Of a stretch of DNA of 13,284 nt, positions 1 through 7,170 are shown piece by piece. Below the pieces are notes generated by a model that ran no database searches, was not told where the DNA came from, and saw only the letters and a program-made list of their open reading frames with translations. The number at the start of each line of letters is the position of its first letter. Within the stretch, counting starts at the first letter, position 1. The stretch is from the NCBI GenBank assembly GCA_020200195.1, contig JAIVJE010000017.1:1-13284 (forward strand), in the 5' to 3' direction. The position numbers and the translations under genes are program-made. The stretch comes from Acidobacteriota bacterium (GTDB taxonomy: Bacteria > Acidobacteriota > Vicinamibacteria > Vicinamibacterales > 2-12-FULL-66-21).

Positions 1-521
1 GTCAGTTTGACGCCGCCATTGACCGTCTTGAAGTCGATGCGGCCGTCAACGTCATGGATGCTGATCCCGCCGTTGGTGCTGCGGAGATCGAGCGCGCTCC
101 TGGTCGGGACCGCCAGACGATAGCTCACCGACCAACCCTCGGCACGTCGGAGGCCATCGGGGCCGTTGGCTGACACGCGATCCGCCGCCGCCGTCACGGT
201 CACGGCGCTGGCGATTTCTTTCGCGCGTTCCTGCGTCCGCGCGGTCGCGACCACTTTGGCGCGAATGAGGATGTCGGCGCGTGGGCTGCCCTCGACTTTA
301 ATCCCGCCATTGGGCGACGCGTCCACGGACAGCGTCGCGCCCGATGCGCCAACCGTGTTTTCCCTGACTTCACACACGCCTTCTCGATCGTCCCCCCAGT
401 TGTCGTCCCGGCACCAGTCGTCTGACGTGGAGACCTGCTGGAGCACAGGCGCCGCCGCGAGGGTTGTCGCCAGGACCGTGGCTCCCAGTAACAGGCCCAG
501 AATCGCTGATCTGTTCGTCAT
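1..521 (-). CDS. Secreted DUF4097-like protein, partial (C-terminus off left edge)
   Basis: Reading the minus strand from the ATG at 521 gives 173 residues with no stop before the window edge. Residues 1-24 are a signal peptide (MTNRSAILGLLLGATVLATT, then an Ala-rich cleavage region). A short Cys-bracketed segment follows (C37 and C50, with WCRDD and GVCEVREN). After it come spaced NGG motifs (SPNGGIKVEG at 69-78, STNGGISIHD at 148-157, VNGGV at 167-171). Such repeating strand-plus-NGG units are typical of DUF4097/'adhesin-like' beta-helical domains, which are common in secreted proteins of Acidobacteriota. The start is supported by a GGGAG ribosome binding site 7 bases upstream. It lies 76 bp downstream of the hydrolase gene on the same strand and could be co-transcribed. 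The molecular role is unknown; export and a beta-solenoid fold are inferred. Confidence 0.72.
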   Translation of the reverse strand, partial: MTNRSAILGLLLGATVLATTLAAAPVLQQVSTSDDWCRDDNWGDDREGVCEVRENTVGASGATLSVDASPNGGIKVEGSPRADILIRAKVVATARTQERAKEIASAVTVTAAADRVSANGPDGLRRAEGWSVSYRLAVPTRSALDLRSTNGGISIHDVDGRIDFKTVNGGVKL

Positions 522-528
522 CGCTTCA

Positions 529-533
529 CTCCC
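529..533 (-). promoter_or_regulatory. Ribosome binding site of the DUF4097-like gene
   Basis: On the minus strand GGGAG lies 7 bases before the ATG at 521. It decides the start of a partial gene whose reading frame otherwise has little upstream constraint. Confidence 0.6.
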
Positions 534-597
534 GGATTCTTTGACGACTTTTGCCGCGTGGGAGTTGGTCCTGTCGCACGTATCGAACCTGGCGAAC

Positions 598-2467
598 CTA
601 CCGAAGCACGTTTATTTTGATGTGCGAACCCCTGTAAACCCGTTGCGTCGTCCGCTGGAAGTCGGCGGCGGTGGCTTCGTAGATGTTCAGGAACTTGCCT
701 GGATTGATGTCGATCAGCGGAAACCAGGTGCTCTGTACCTGCACCATGATGCGATGTCCACGTCGGAACGTATGGAATACGTCAGGCAGCTCGAGCGGGA
801 CCATGGTGACCTCACCCGGCGTGAACGGCTCAGGTTTCTCGAGACTGTTGCGAAACTTCCCGCGCATCACCTCGCCGCGGACGAGTTGCTGGTATCCGCC
901 GAGCGTGGTGTTCACCTGACCGGCTGCGTCAGCGTAACGATTCGGGTACACGTCAACAATCTTGACAATCCAGTCAGCATCGGTGCCGCTCGTCGATACC
1001 CGCAAGCTCGCCTGGAGCGGCCCGGCCAGCGTGAGGTCGTCTTCGAGCGGTTCGGTCTGATACACGAGCACATCCGGCCGTCGCGCCGCATGCCGCTGGT
1101 CGTCGTCCATGTATCGCTGCGGCATACCGGGCGCGATACCGGGCGTTGCGGGCACCGGCTTCCTCGGATCGCTCACGTACTCGTCGTACTCGGCGCCCGA
1201 TTGCGGCGGCGCGTCGACGGCGAGCCGTCCGCCCGACGCCAACGACCATGTCCGGGTCTGAAGCCCTTTTGGCGGCCACGCATCGAATCGCCGCCACTGG
1301 TTCCTGCCGGTCTCGAAGACGTACGCTTCCGGCAGATCCGGCGCCCCGCCGCCTTTCAACAGGGCACTGAAGAAGGGCAGTTCGATGTTCTCTTGATAGT
1401 ACGCGGCGGTGTTCGCGTCGAAGCGTACGTCGCCGAGCGAGTCAGCATTCTGCCGCGCCCATCCACCATGGACCCAGGGCCCCATCACGAGGATGTTGCT
1501 GCCGGGTGTGGATTTCTCGATGGCGCGATACGTTTCGAGCGCGCCATAGAGGTTTTCTGCATCGAACCAGCCGCCGACGGTCATCACCGCAGGCTTGATG
1601 CCGGACAGGTGCGGCCGGATGTTCCTCGGGCGCCAGAACTCATCGTTACGGTCGTGCGCCATCATGTCGTTCCAGAACGGCATCGCCCCCCTGAAGTACC
1701 GGTCGTTGGCGTTGCGCAGCGGCCCCAGATCCAGATAGAACTGATAACCGTCCTCGGTGCCAAGATCGAGCGGCGTTCCCGGCCTCACCGTGGTGGGCTG
1801 CGTGAACGCCACGCCGTTGCGCGAGAACCACCCGAACGCGTGCGCCAGCAGGAACGCGCCGTTGTGGTGCCAATCATCCGAGGAAAACCAGTCCGCCACG
1901 GGCGCCTGCGGAGAGGCGGCCTTCAAGGCTGGGTGCGCGTCCAGTATCCCGGCTGTGGTGTAGAAGCCCGGATATGAGATGCCCCACATGCCCACACGGC
2001 CGTTGTGGTTCGCGACATTCTTCAGCAGCCAGTCGATCGTATCGAACGTGTCGGCGCTCTCGTCGATGTCTTTTGGCCCGGTCTTCTTTGGTTTGTGCGG
2101 ACGGAGGTGCTCGAACGTCCCCTCCGACATCCAGCGGCCGCGCACGTCCTGATAGACGACGATGTAGCCGTCGCGGGCGAAGAGCGCGGAGGGTCCAAGC
2201 GAAGTGCGGTACTGATCGGACCCGTAAGGCGCTGCTATAGGGCGTCCGGCTCAGAAGGATTGGATAAGTCTTCGACTGATCCTTGGGCGCATAAATCGCC
2301 GTGAACAGCCGTACGCCGTCTCGCATGGTGATGTAAGCTTCGCGCTTGGTGTAGTGCTCCCGGATGTACTCGAGCCCCTGCGTGTCCACGCGCGGTTCGA
2401 GCGTCAGCATGAGGGCACACGCCGGGATGACGAGTGCGAGAATCGGCCTCAACCAGCGGGGATGCAT
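598..2467 (-). pseudogene. CocE/NonD-type S15 family serine hydrolase, frameshifted near 2233
   Basis: This secreted alpha/beta hydrolase of the X-Pro dipeptidyl-peptidase/cocaine esterase family hydrolyses acyl ester or amide bonds; the substrate is unknown. The start at 2467 has a GGGAG site 6 bases upstream and opens a signal peptide (MHPRWLRPILALVIPACALM). The first 78 codons include REAYITMRDGVRLFTAIYAP and LLSRTPYS, the usual S15 N-terminus. The frame then changes: APYGSDQYRTSLGP and DVRGRWMSEG continue one frame over, to the TAG at 598-600. The reconstructed protein is about 622-623 residues, normal for the family. The catalytic triad is visible: Ser in GISYPGF (about 164), Asp in GGWFDAENLYG (about 302), His in GPWVHGGW (about 333). 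The C-terminal jelly-roll region is present. Only the frameshift argues against function; it could be a real mutation or a sequence error. Confidence 0.85.
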
Positions 2468-2625
2468 CAGGTTCTCCCGGAATACATGATGGTTTCGTTC
2501 GACGGAGCCGAAAAGATGGCTGTCCCCAATGTCGATTGGCGAGGACTCTAGCACGCACTGCGGCTGAGAGTCAGGTCGGACATACGGAATCGAACTGCGG
2601 CTGCGGCCCGGCCGTCTAACATCAG
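2468..2625. other. Divergent intergenic region between hydrolase and ADOP permease
   Basis: This 158-bp spacer lies between two genes transcribed away from each other, so it should carry both promoters. I found no convincing -35/-10 pair on either strand, and no operator-like palindrome. The permease start at its right edge has no clear Shine-Dalgarno sequence; the hydrolase start at its left edge has a good one. Confidence 0.45.
2474..2478 (-). promoter_or_regulatory. Ribosome binding site of the CocE-type hydrolase
   Basis: GGGAG on the minus strand sits 6 bases before the ATG at 2467. This favours 2467 over the more upstream in-frame start at 2662, which would give a 65-residue extension ahead of the signal peptide and overlap the divergent permease gene. 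Confidence 0.6.
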
Positions 2626-5040
2626 ATGATGCTCCAGGACATCCGCTACGCATTCCGCACACTCATTCAGAATCGCGGTTTCACGGCTATAGCGGTTGCG
2701 TGCCTGGCGCTCGGCATCGGTGTCAACGCCGCCATTTTCAGCATGGTGGACGGCATCCTGCTGCAGCCCTATCCATATACCGACGCGGATCGCATCATCG
2801 TATTGCACAGCCGCAATCAGGAGATTGGCGCCAACCGCGCGGGTGTGTCGTACCTCGATTACCGTGACTGGCGCGACCAGAACTCGACGCTCGTCTCGAC
2901 GGCCGCATTCACCAGCCGCAGCCTGACCATATCTGACGGCACCACCGACCCCGAGCGTTATGCGGGTCTCACGGTGACCGCCGGGTTGTTCGACCTGCTC
3001 GGAACGCCTCCGGCGCTGGGCCGGAACTTTCGCGCCGAGGAGGATGTCGCCGGCGCGGAGCCGGTCGTGATCATCAGTGACGACGTGTGGCGAAGACGGT
3101 ACAACGCTGATCCTCAGGTCATCGACAAGGCGATCACCATAAACGGGGTGTCGCACACGATCATCGGCGTGATGCCGCCCCGATTCGCGTTCCCGGAGAA
3201 CCATCGTCTCTGGGTGCCGCTCGCACGGTATGGTGAGAAGACCACGCGGGACGAGCGCTCGCTGCAGGTGTTCGCGCGGCTCAAACCGGGCGTCACCATC
3301 GATCAGGCGCGGGCGGACGTGGGTGCGGTTGCGAAGCGCCTCGCCGAGACGTATCCCAAGGAGAACGAAAACTGGGGGGCTATCGCGCGCCCGCTGCACG
3401 AGTGGATGCTCCCGGCCGACGTCAAGCTGGTGCTCCTGTCGATGATGGGCGCGGTGACGCTGGTGTTGCTCATCGCGTGCGCGAACGTTGCGAACATGCT
3501 GCTCGCGCGCGCGTCTGTCCGCCACCGCGAGATCTCGATCCGGGCCGCCCTCGGCGCCGGCCGCTGGCGCATCGTCCGGCAGCTCCTGACTGAGGCGGTG
3601 ATGATCGGGTTGTTGAGCGCCCCGCTCGGTGTGCTGCTCGCCTGGGTCGGCATCCGCCTCCTGGATCTCTCGGTGCCTCCTGACCAGATCCCGTACTTCA
3701 TTCATTGGAGCCTCGACGCGCGTGCGCTGCTCTACACGGCCGCCATCTCGATGGCGACCGGAATCGTGTTCGGGCTGGCCCCGGCGCTGCAGGCAGCGCG
3801 GATGAACCTGCAGGAAAGTCTCAAAGAGGGTGCCCGCGGCGCGACGGGCGGGCGTCGTGCGCGGCTGCGCAATGTGCTCGTCGTTGCGGAAGTGTCACTG
3901 GCACTCGTGCTGCTCGTCGGGGCCTCGCTCTTCGTACGCAGCTTCATGAACCTGCAGTCCGCTCAGGTCGGGTTCGACACCGCGCCGTTGATGACGATGC
4001 GGTTCTATCTGCCCGGAAGCGCGTACGAGGCGCCGGAGGCGAAGGCGCGGCGAGCCGAAGACATCGTGAAGCGTGTCGAGTCGCTGCCCGGCGTGCAGGC
4101 CGCCTTCGCATCGAACTTCGTGCCGCTCGGCGGCGGCGGAGGGGGAGGGCGGCTCGAGGTTGAAGGCAAGCCGGTCGAGAAAGGACGGGAGCAATCGATC
4201 ACATTCGTTGCCGCGTCCCCCCACATCCGGCAGACATTGAACGTGCCGCTCGTGCGCGGACGGGACCTGACGCAGTCCGAAGCCGACGCCCGTACGCCGG
4301 TCGCGCTCATCAATCAAACGATGGCGCGGCAGTTCTGGAAGGATAAGGATCCGATAGGGCGCCGCTTCAGGCTCGCTGGCCAACGCCCGCCCGACTGGTT
4401 CACGGTCGTTGGAGTCATCGCCGACTTCCGGCACTTTCAGGGCGACAGTGTCGACCCCATCGATCCGGCCGCGTACGTGCCGTACTCGTTCGATCCGACA
4501 CTCAACACTGGATTGACACTTCGCGTGGCCGGCGATCCTGCCCAGATAACCGCGGCGGTGCGTGAACAGATTCGTCTCGCCGACGCCGCGCTTCCAGTCT
4601 TTCAGGTCAGGACGATGAAAGAACTGCGTCAGTTGAGCTTCTGGCAGTTCCGACTGTTCGGCTGGATGTTCGGGATCTTCGGTGTGATCGCGCTGGCGCT
4701 GGCGTCCATCGGCGTGTACGGCATCCTTTCGTACTCGGTGTCGCAGCGGCGGCAGGAGATCGGCGTGCGCGTCGCCCTTGGCGCCGAGCGGCGGGACGTC
4801 ATCCGCCTGGTCGTCGGCCACGGCCTCAAGCTCGCGGGCGCCGGCGTCGTTCTTGGCGTGTTGGGCGCCCTTGCGGTCACGCCACTGATCCGCACGCTCC
4901 TGTATAACGTTACGCCCACCGACCCCGTCAGCTTTGGTGGCGTCGCGACGTTCCTGGTGATCGTCGCGCTCGCTGCGAGTTATGTCCCCGCCCGCCGCGC
5001 GACGGCGGTCGATCCGATTATCGCGTTAAGAAACGAGTAG
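2626..5040 (+). CDS. ADOP-family ABC transporter permease (two MacB_PCD plus FtsX units)
   Basis: This 804-residue membrane protein belongs to the acidobacterial duplicated orphan permease group, MacB/FtsX-like permeases that usually have no ATPase gene beside them. It starts in the typical way (MLQDIRYAFRTLIQNRGFTA), with a first membrane helix at about 18-45 (LALGIGVNAAIFSMVDG). An extracytoplasmic MacB_PCD-like domain follows, then FtsX helices at about 266-293, 325-350 and 363-385 (motif REISIRAALGAGR). A linker helix at about 412-440 begins the second unit. The second periplasmic domain contains QTMARQFWKDKDPIGRRF, and the last FtsX block at about 676-804 has RRQEIGVRVALGAERRDVI and ends SYVPARRATAVDPIIALRNE. 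No ATP-binding gene occurs in the window, as expected for an orphan permease. A seven-glycine run (about 503-509) lies in the second periplasmic domain. ATG at 2626 or 2629 is possible; the ribosome binding site is weak. The transported substrate is unknown. Confidence 0.9.
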   Translation: MMLQDIRYAFRTLIQNRGFTAIAVACLALGIGVNAAIFSMVDGILLQPYPYTDADRIIVLHSRNQEIGANRAGVSYLDYRDWRDQNSTLVSTAAFTSRSLTISDGTTDPERYAGLTVTAGLFDLLGTPPALGRNFRAEEDVAGAEPVVIISDDVWRRRYNADPQVIDKAITINGVSHTIIGVMPPRFAFPENHRLWVPLARYGEKTTRDERSLQVFARLKPGVTIDQARADVGAVAKRLAETYPKENENWGAIARPLHEWMLPADVKLVLLSMMGAVTLVLLIACANVANMLLARASVRHREISIRAALGAGRWRIVRQLLTEAVMIGLLSAPLGVLLAWVGIRLLDLSVPPDQIPYFIHWSLDARALLYTAAISMATGIVFGLAPALQAARMNLQESLKEGARGATGGRRARLRNVLVVAEVSLALVLLVGASLFVRSFMNLQSAQVGFDTAPLMTMRFYLPGSAYEAPEAKARRAEDIVKRVESLPGVQAAFASNFVPLGGGGGGGRLEVEGKPVEKGREQSITFVAASPHIRQTLNVPLVRGRDLTQSEADARTPVALINQTMARQFWKDKDPIGRRFRLAGQRPPDWFTVVGVIADFRHFQGDSVDPIDPAAYVPYSFDPTLNTGLTLRVAGDPAQITAAVREQIRLADAALPVFQVRTMKELRQLSFWQFRLFGWMFGIFGVIALALASIGVYGILSYSVSQRRQEIGVRVALGAERRDVIRLVVGHGLKLAGAGVVLGVLGALAVTPLIRTLLYNVTPTDPVSFGGVATFLVIVALAASYVPARRATAVDPIIALRNE

Positions 5041-5045
5041 AAGGA
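5041..5045 (+). promoter_or_regulatory. Ribosome binding site of the YgjP-like peptidase
   Basis: AAGGA directly follows the permease stop codon and lies 7 bases before the ATG at 5053. It supports separate translation of the short peptidase within the same transcript. Confidence 0.55.
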
Positions 5046-5052
5046 CCTGCGC

Positions 5053-5364
5053 ATGCTGGCGCGCGCCGCGCTGATACCGCGCCTTCACGAACTGGCCGCG
5101 CAGCACGGACTGACGGTCTCGCGGGTGACGATCCGGAACCAGGCGTCGCGTTGGGGTGCCTGCTCGCGGGACGGCAGCATCGCCCTCAACTTCAGGCTGA
5201 TCCAGATGCCGCCGAACGTGTGCGAGTACGTGTTGGTCCACGAGCTGATGCACCTGAAGCAGCAAAACCACTCGCGCAGATACTGGCGGCTGGTGGAGGC
5301 AGTCTGTCCCGATTACCCGGCCGCTGGACGGTGGCTGCGGACCGAGGGCAAAGCGCTGTTCTGA
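5053..5364 (+). CDS. Short YgjP/SprT-like M48-type metallopeptidase (catalytic half only)
   Basis: This 103-residue zinc metallopeptidase-like protein has the catalytic core of the YgjP family (COG1451, DUF45). Visible hallmarks are RNQASRWGACSRDGSIALNF (29-48), the zinc site HELMH (63-67, with catalytic Glu64) and NHSRRYW (72-78), whose His73 is the likely third ligand. VCPDY and the closing RWLR also match the family. Family members are generally around 220-250 residues with an N-terminal strand-rich domain that is absent here. The product starts where the core's first helix would begin. It lies 12 bp after the ADOP stop, in the same frame as the permease, and overlaps the next gene by one base. 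The catalytic residues are intact, so it may be a working minimal form or the 3' remnant of a longer gene cut by rearrangement. The substrate is unknown. Confidence 0.8.
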   Translation: MLARAALIPRLHELAAQHGLTVSRVTIRNQASRWGACSRDGSIALNFRLIQMPPNVCEYVLVHELMHLKQQNHSRRYWRLVEAVCPDYPAAGRWLRTEGKALF

Positions 5365-5891
5365 TGCGGATCGCAGGCGCACGCTGCGTAGTCCGTTCCT
5401 GGCGGTCGAGCGATGCGGCATCGCTCGTGCGTCACGCCAGCAACATCAACGTCGCGCGTCAACTGCGCGACCGGTTTCCACATCCGTACCTGCGCGAGAA
5501 CGCCAAGGCGTTCCTGAAGCGCGTGTCCGCCGAAGAGATTCCGTCGAATTTCGCGATCGAGGTGGACAAAGAGGCCGTCGGCGGCATCGGGTTCGTCCGG
5601 GGCACCGACATCGAACGGTTTTCGGCCGAGATCGGTTACTGGCTTGGCGAGCAGCATTGGGGCCGTGGCATTACCACCGAGGCGCTGATGCTGGTGACGG
5701 TGGATGTCTTCGAGCGCCTGAATCTGCTGCGTCTGTTCGCGCTGCCGTTCGCCGACAACATCGGATCCGCACGCGTTCTCGAGAAGGCGGGCTATGTGCG
5801 CGAAGGGATCCTGCGCGCGAGCAGCGTGAAATACGGGATCCCGCGCGATCAGGCGATTTACGCACGGATCAACGACAGATGGCGTCGGTGA
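5364..5891 (+). CDS. GNAT family N-acetyltransferase, RimJ/RimL type
   Basis: This 175-residue protein is predicted to transfer an acetyl group from acetyl-CoA to an amine, as do the RimJ/RimL ribosomal-protein N-terminal acetyltransferases. The acetyl-CoA pyrophosphate-binding motif is in GYWLGEQHWGRGITTEAL (91-108; Q/H-x-G-x-G type). The usual C-terminal block follows: NIGSARVLEKAGYVREGILR (132-151). The N-terminal part (VVRSWRSSDAASLVRHASN) is the standard start of this subgroup. The ATG at 5364 shares its A with the TGA stop of the peptidase (TGATG), which suggests translational coupling; I see no good Shine-Dalgarno of its own. An upstream in-frame start at 5151 would overlap the whole catalytic core of the peptidase and is unlikely. 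The acceptor substrate cannot be told from sequence. Confidence 0.87.
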   Translation: MRIAGARCVVRSWRSSDAASLVRHASNINVARQLRDRFPHPYLRENAKAFLKRVSAEEIPSNFAIEVDKEAVGGIGFVRGTDIERFSAEIGYWLGEQHWGRGITTEALMLVTVDVFERLNLLRLFALPFADNIGSARVLEKAGYVREGILRASSVKYGIPRDQAIYARINDRWRR

Positions 5892-5929
5892 CGGCCGCGG
5901 GCGCACCTGTCGCATAACAGGTTAGGCCG
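5892..5929 (+). repeat. Inverted repeat / possible hairpin after the GNAT gene
   Basis: Immediately after the GNAT stop, ACCTGT (5905-5910) and ACAGGT (5917-5922) form a perfect 6-bp inverted repeat with a 6-base loop. CGGCC (5892-5896) and GGCCG (5925-5929) can pair as an outer stem across an unequal internal loop. No T-run follows, so it is not a classic intrinsic terminator. It may still be a weak terminator, an mRNA end-protecting hairpin, or chance in GC-rich DNA. Confidence 0.35.
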
Positions 5930-5971
5930 CCATGAGCGACTGGCACGCGCCTCGCTCTCTATCAATCTCTT

Positions 5972-6274
5972 ATGGACACCCTCCGACAGGACATCCGCTA
6001 CGGCTGGCGCAGGCTCGTCAAGAGTCCCCGGTTCACGCTCGTCGCCGTCCTGACGCTGGCGCTGGGCATCGGCGCCAACAGCGCCATCTTCAGCGTCGTA
6101 GGATCGCGAGGGATCGCCTCGCGTCGTGCGTCTCACCGAGCGTGCCGTCAAGCAGTACTTTCCGAATGAGGATCCGATCGGCAGGACCATCAGGCTCAGC
6201 TGGGGCTCGCCAGCTACATTCCCGCGCGGCGTGCGACGAAGGTCGATCCCATCGTGGCGCTCCGAGCCGAATGA
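5972..6274 (+). pseudogene. Remnant of a second ADOP permease (three joined fragments)
   Basis: Three ADOP pieces lie in order with the rest missing. Piece one (5972 to about 6099) encodes the N-terminus: MDTLRQDIRYGWRRLVKSPR, then FTLVAVLTLALGIGANSAIF. Piece two (about 6102-6199, a different frame) encodes the end of the second periplasmic domain: REGSPRVVRLTERAVKQYFP, then NEDPIGRTIRLS. Piece three (about 6200-6274, back in the first frame) encodes the extreme C-terminus GLASYIPARRATKVDPIVAL plus RAE and a TGA. Each matches the corresponding place in the intact ADOP upstream (for example QTMARQFWKDKDPIGRRF and SYVPARRATAVDPIIALRNE). About 300 bp remain of an expected 2.4 kb, so over 2 kb was lost in at least two deletions. 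As read, translation from 5972 would stop at 6169 after 65 residues, giving a one-helix peptide of doubtful use. It ends 4 bp from the convergent pgl gene. Confidence 0.88.
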
Positions 6275-6278
6275 GACG

Positions 6279-6995
6279 TCAGGTCTTGATCCCCACGGCG
6301 GCAGCCTGATCCAGTAACACAACGCCCCGATCTCCGGCCGCGCGCAGCACGATCGCGGCTGGGAGACGAGAGTCCGGATCCCTCAGCATGCTGCGGACTG
6401 CCTCCGCTTTCGCCGCGCCGGTCGCCACCAGCACGACCTGCCGGGCGGCGGCGAGCACGGGAAGCGTGAGTGTCAGCCGTCGAGGCGGTGGTTTCGGCGA
6501 GTCGACAATCGCCGCCACCCACCGCCGGTTTTCCTGCAGCAGCGGATGATCCGGGAACAGGGAACACACGTGGCCGTCTGGCCCCATGCCCAGCAACGCG
6601 AGGTCCAGAGCCGGAGGTGAGCCGAGCACGCGCACGAGCTCCTCGGCATGGGCGTCGGCGGCCCCCTCCAGGTCGGCGGCGTCCGCCGGCATCCGATGAA
6701 TCTGCGTTGCCGGCACCGCGGCCGGCCGCAGCCACACCCGTTCGGCGACGGCGTAATTGGAGTCAGGATGGGTTGGAGGCACGGCGCGCTCGTCGCCCCA
6801 GAAGAACGAAACCCGACTCCAGTCGACTTGGACCCGGGCGAGGCGCGGGAAGAACGTCGCCGCGACGGATCCGCCAGGAAGTGCCAATGAAAACTGTCCC
6901 CGCTCGGCGATTGCGCGCCCGGCGGTCTCCGTAAACCGCACAGCAAACGTCTCCGCCAGGCTCTCCGCAGTATCGACAAGGATCTCGGGGGTCAT
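6279..6995 (-). CDS. pgl: 6-phosphogluconolactonase
   Basis: This 238-residue cytoplasmic enzyme hydrolyses 6-phospho-D-glucono-1,5-lactone to 6-phosphogluconate, the second step of the oxidative pentose phosphate pathway. It belongs to the DevB/SOL-type lactonases related to glucosamine-6-phosphate isomerase. Family motifs are in order: LALPGGS (37-43, phosphate-binding region), FFWGDER (64-70), and LLGMGPDGHVCSLFP (134-148), whose His142 is the expected catalytic residue. Length is normal and the gene is complete. The ATG at 6995 fits the family N-terminus, although no clear Shine-Dalgarno is visible. It is divergent from the transketolase cluster (175-bp spacer) and convergent with the ADOP remnant. 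It supplies the substrate for gnd at the far end of the cluster. The identification is strong; the assignment as lactonase rather than the isomerase rests on the GMGPDGHVCSLFP motif. Confidence 0.93.
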   Translation of the reverse strand: MTPEILVDTAESLAETFAVRFTETAGRAIAERGQFSLALPGGSVAATFFPRLARVQVDWSRVSFFWGDERAVPPTHPDSNYAVAERVWLRPAAVPATQIHRMPADAADLEGAADAHAEELVRVLGSPPALDLALLGMGPDGHVCSLFPDHPLLQENRRWVAAIVDSPKPPPRRLTLTLPVLAAARQVVLVATGAAKAEAVRSMLRDPDSRLPAAIVLRAAGDRGVVLLDQAAAVGIKT

Positions 6996-7170
6996 CGCGT
7001 GCAGGACTGCCGTGCGCCGAGATCCTAGCAGTCCACGGGACCGGACTCAATCGAGCGACATTGGTCCACCATCCACTTAAATCGGCGTCCGCTTCGGGCT
7101 TGTGGTATGAATTCGGGCGCACGCCTGAGCCCGGATCGGTCCCGGGAACCACTGGAGCGGGGGATCATCG
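6996..7170. other. Divergent intergenic region between pgl and tkt
   Basis: This 175-bp spacer separates two divergent pentose phosphate genes and should hold both promoters. I see no confident -35/-10 pair or operator palindrome. TATGAA at 7106-7111 resembles a -10 box but has no -35 box at proper spacing. The only clear signal is the tkt ribosome binding site at its right end. Confidence 0.4.
7154..7164 (+). promoter_or_regulatory. Ribosome binding site of tkt
   Basis: The purine-rich stretch GGAGCGGGGGA ends 6 bases before the ATG at 7171, and supports that start. Confidence 0.6.

Noticed and set aside
166..1977. 603-codon plus-strand open frame opposite the hydrolase and DUF4097-like genes
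   Set aside because: It is the antisense shadow of clear minus-strand coding sequence; its translation is Arg/Pro/Val-rich, without family motifs, and the signal peptide and catalytic triad are on the other strand.
2511..2530. AAAAGATGGCTGTCCCCAAT, resembling the GGCTGTCCCC motif often seen in REP/RAYT-type repeats
   Set aside because: Only one copy in a non-coding stretch and no inverted partner nearby. A similar ACTGTCCCC at about 6892-6900 is simply part of pgl coding sequence.
4124..4152. Glycine-coding GGC/GGA/GGG run in the ADOP gene as a possible repeat or error
   Set aside because: The frame stays open through it and the flanking ADOP homology is continuous. It is best read as a low-complexity loop in the second periplasmic domain.
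5151..5363. N-terminal extension of the GNAT protein
   Set aside because: It is the metallopeptidase sequence read in another frame. The GNAT family start is at 5364, with a TGATG stop-start overlap.
7083..7111. Possible sigma-70 promoter (TATGAA at 7106-7111) upstream of tkt
   Set aside because: No acceptable -35 hexamer at 16-18 bp spacing, so I could not support a promoter call.
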